Position numbers and translations under genes: made by a program. The notes below the pieces were generated by a model. The model had not been told where the DNA came from and did no database searches. It saw only the letters and a list, made by a program, of their open reading frames with translations. Below are positions 62,662-64,000 of a DNA stretch of 64,000 nt, piece after piece. Positions within the stretch are counted from its first letter, which is position 1; the number at the start of each line of letters is the position of its first letter. The DNA comes from Chitinophagaceae bacterium (GTDB taxonomy: Bacteria; Bacteroidota; Bacteroidia; Chitinophagales; Chitinophagaceae), in the NCBI GenBank assembly GCA_016787085.1, contig JAEUVJ010000065.1, forward strand, positions 62,001-126,000. The letters run 5' to 3'.

Positions 62662-62723
62662 GAGGTTACCCACATGTTACCGCCAGATTAAGGAATTATG
62701 ACGCCAATGTTACCTCAATGTTA
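62662..62723 (-). promoter_or_regulatory. six 7-bp repeats with 11-bp period (PhoB/PhoP-box-like array)
   Basis: On the plus strand, units start at 62662, 62673, 62684, 62695, 62706 and 62717: GAGGTTA, CATGTTA, CAGATTA, ATTATGA, AATGTTA, AATGTTA, each followed by four spacer bases. On the minus strand (the direction of the receptor gene) these read TTAACAT-like, as in the Bacillus Pho box TT[ATC]ACA with an 11-base repeat. The array lies 31-92 bases before the receptor start codon. Period and position are seen directly; the identity of the binding protein is inference. Confidence 0.6.
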
Positions 62724-62843
62724 AGCAGCCATCTTTTTACATTTGGCTGGTTAAATGAAGGCAGGGAGGAGGAAACAATTTAGTAACATAAGGGTCATTT
62801 TACGGCCCAAAACCAATAGTGTCCTGACAAGACCAGTCCTTCC

Positions 62844-64000
62844 CTAAAAAGTAACGATACCGGTAAACCGCCACTGCAGGGATTCCTGCGCCGGGCCTTT
62901 GAACCATCCGGCGTCTGTCTGTAATTTGAGGTTATGACGGAAGAAATAATGTGAATAGGCAAGCATGTATTCGTTGACCTTTGATGTGTAGCTGTTGATC
63001 TTATTGTCTGGTGATGTAAGGCCATAGCGAAAGGCAAACTCATCTTTTTTTGTAAAAAGGTAGCCGCTTTGTAACAATAGGCCGGTGCCGCTGTAAACAA
63101 AATTCACTTTGGAGGTACTGGTGTTGATGCTGACGCCATTGTCAGACGTTCTCCTGTACAGTTCACCGGTAAACGACCATCCTTTCTTTTTCATCACCAT
63201 ATCCACACCGTAGTAGTGAATATCGGCCAACTGGTTGTTGAACAAATATTCACCTAACTGGCCCGCCACCCGGCTGGTCCGGTTATTAAAGCTATAAACA
63301 AAGCCTACAGAAAACTTGAATTTATCTTCAAAGAATATATCTGACTCAATATAATCACCGTTGTTTTTAAATTCACCAAAAGGCAATACTTCTGATCGGA
63401 ATGAGTAGCATAAGCCAGTTGTTTTGTCCGAGGTGATCCTTCCTTCACCACTGGTAATGGCCAATGTATTGCTGATGATAGCTTTTTTCTTTGTTCGGGC
63501 TGTATATACGATCCAAAAGCCTTTATCCCTGTCCAGGGTAAAAAGTGAATTGGTATTGGACCGGTCAGCAAACTGAAGGTTGGCGGAGGAGGTTTGCCGT
63601 TGGCGGTTGCCGGGTAATTTAGTTTGTCCGAAGCCAAAACGCCAGTGCTTGTTGGGAGAAAAGAAGAGCATGGCGTCCCTTAGAAAAACATTGTTGGGAA
63701 CAAGAGAGTTGTCGGAAGAAACATCCCGCTGCGAAAAACAGAGTTGTATACGGTAAGTGAACTTCTGGCTGATGGCATTGCCGGCAAAATTTAACCGCAG
63801 GCGGCGAATAGAGAAGTCAATATTGTCCTTATCCGTCATCACATCGCGGCGGGCTTCGGCCAGGCTTTGAATACGGCCGCCGATACCAAGTGAAAAGCTG
63901 CTGTCGCGGGATGAAAAGGTAATAGGCTTACCAAAATGGGCATCCATAAACCCGTTGTCAGGATTATACTGGGCTACAGAAAAGATGGAGAAAAGGAGAA
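62844..64000 (-). CDS. porin O/P-family outer-membrane porin (5' end outside window)
   Basis: The frame is open to the window edge, where the last residues of a signal peptide are visible (LLFSIFSVAQ just before YNPDNGFMDAHFGKPITF). The protein belongs to the phosphate-selective porin O/P family: IDFSIRRLRLNFAGNAISQKFTYRIQL near the start, a series of amphipathic strands, and a C-terminal Phe (RFTGIVTF) for barrel insertion. At least 385 residues are seen, close to the whole mature protein. In Pseudomonas, OprP and OprO pass phosphate and polyphosphate; here the ligand is inferred. It ends 213 bases before the receptor start. Confidence 0.9.
   Translation of the reverse strand, partial: LLFSIFSVAQYNPDNGFMDAHFGKPITFSSRDSSFSLGIGGRIQSLAEARRDVMTDKDNIDFSIRRLRLNFAGNAISQKFTYRIQLCFSQRDVSSDNSLVPNNVFLRDAMLFFSPNKHWRFGFGQTKLPGNRQRQTSSANLQFADRSNTNSLFTLDRDKGFWIVYTARTKKKAIISNTLAITSGEGRITSDKTTGLCYSFRSEVLPFGEFKNNGDYIESDIFFEDKFKFSVGFVYSFNNRTSRVAGQLGEYLFNNQLADIHYYGVDMVMKKKGWSFTGELYRRTSDNGVSINTSTSKVNFVYSGTGLLLQSGYLFTKKDEFAFRYGLTSPDNKINSYTSKVNEYMLAYSHYFFRHNLKLQTDAGWFKGPAQESLQWRFTGIVTF

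Noticed and set aside
1..64000. tRNA, rRNA or CRISPR array
   Set aside because: No tRNA T-arm signature, no conserved rRNA stretch and no regularly spaced identical repeats of 20-40 bases were found by reading; a dedicated covariance search would be decisive.

Overview
The window is typical Bacteroidota chromosome, most likely from the Chitinophagaceae or a close relative. The signs are three SusC/SusD pairs, the type IX secretion gene porZ next to recO, many lipoproteins with the Ser-Cys-Lys-Lys type start, AT-rich leaders without strong Shine-Dalgarno sites, and repeated -7 elements of the form TAnnTTTG close to start codons. No tRNA, rRNA, CRISPR array, prophage or complete insertion sequence was seen. 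The family assignment is inference from gene content; the phylum is well supported.

Left part (1-7761): the 3' part of alaS, a tiny membrane-protein gene convergent to it, a GNAT acetyltransferase, a secreted double-PDZ protein, gatB with a TlpA-like thioredoxin lipoprotein, a small membrane protein, and a REP-associated (Y1/HUH) transposase flanked by imperfect inverted repeats. Next (7769-22473) come three tandem SusC/SusD pairs, all on the minus strand. The first two pairs share an obviously duplicated upstream region with the same promoter. No carbohydrate-active enzyme accompanies them. An RND/MMPL exporter follows.

Middle part (25065-42199): porZ-recO; a minus-strand operon of an amidohydrolase, a diheme peroxidase and a small c-type cytochrome; prfA; a glycine-rich small protein; a minus-strand run of gcvH, an ECF sigma factor, its anti-sigma factor and a VanZ-like protein; an outer-membrane beta-barrel protein; a periplasmic cyclophilin; a second GNAT; and serS with a cytochrome c lipoprotein. 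A candidate small RNA lies between the glycine-rich protein and VanZ.

Right part (42221-64000): an M43 metalloprotease lipoprotein, an AlkB-type alkane hydroxylase, a DUF1800/DUF1501 pair, a group of surface-type proteins (two kelch lipoproteins, an FG-GAP propeller protein and a probable beta-trefoil lipoprotein), and a propeller-GAF histidine kinase with its LuxR-type regulator. These are followed by a transglutaminase-like protein, a small lipoprotein, and a beta-helix lipoprotein, TonB-dependent receptor and porin O/P set. The set looks like one outer-membrane uptake module. Directly upstream of the receptor gene are six 7-bp repeats with an exact 11-bp period, resembling a PhoB/PhoP box. 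My best hypothesis is a phosphate-limitation uptake locus, and this is the most interesting signal in the window. Both end genes (alaS and the porin) are cut by the window edges.
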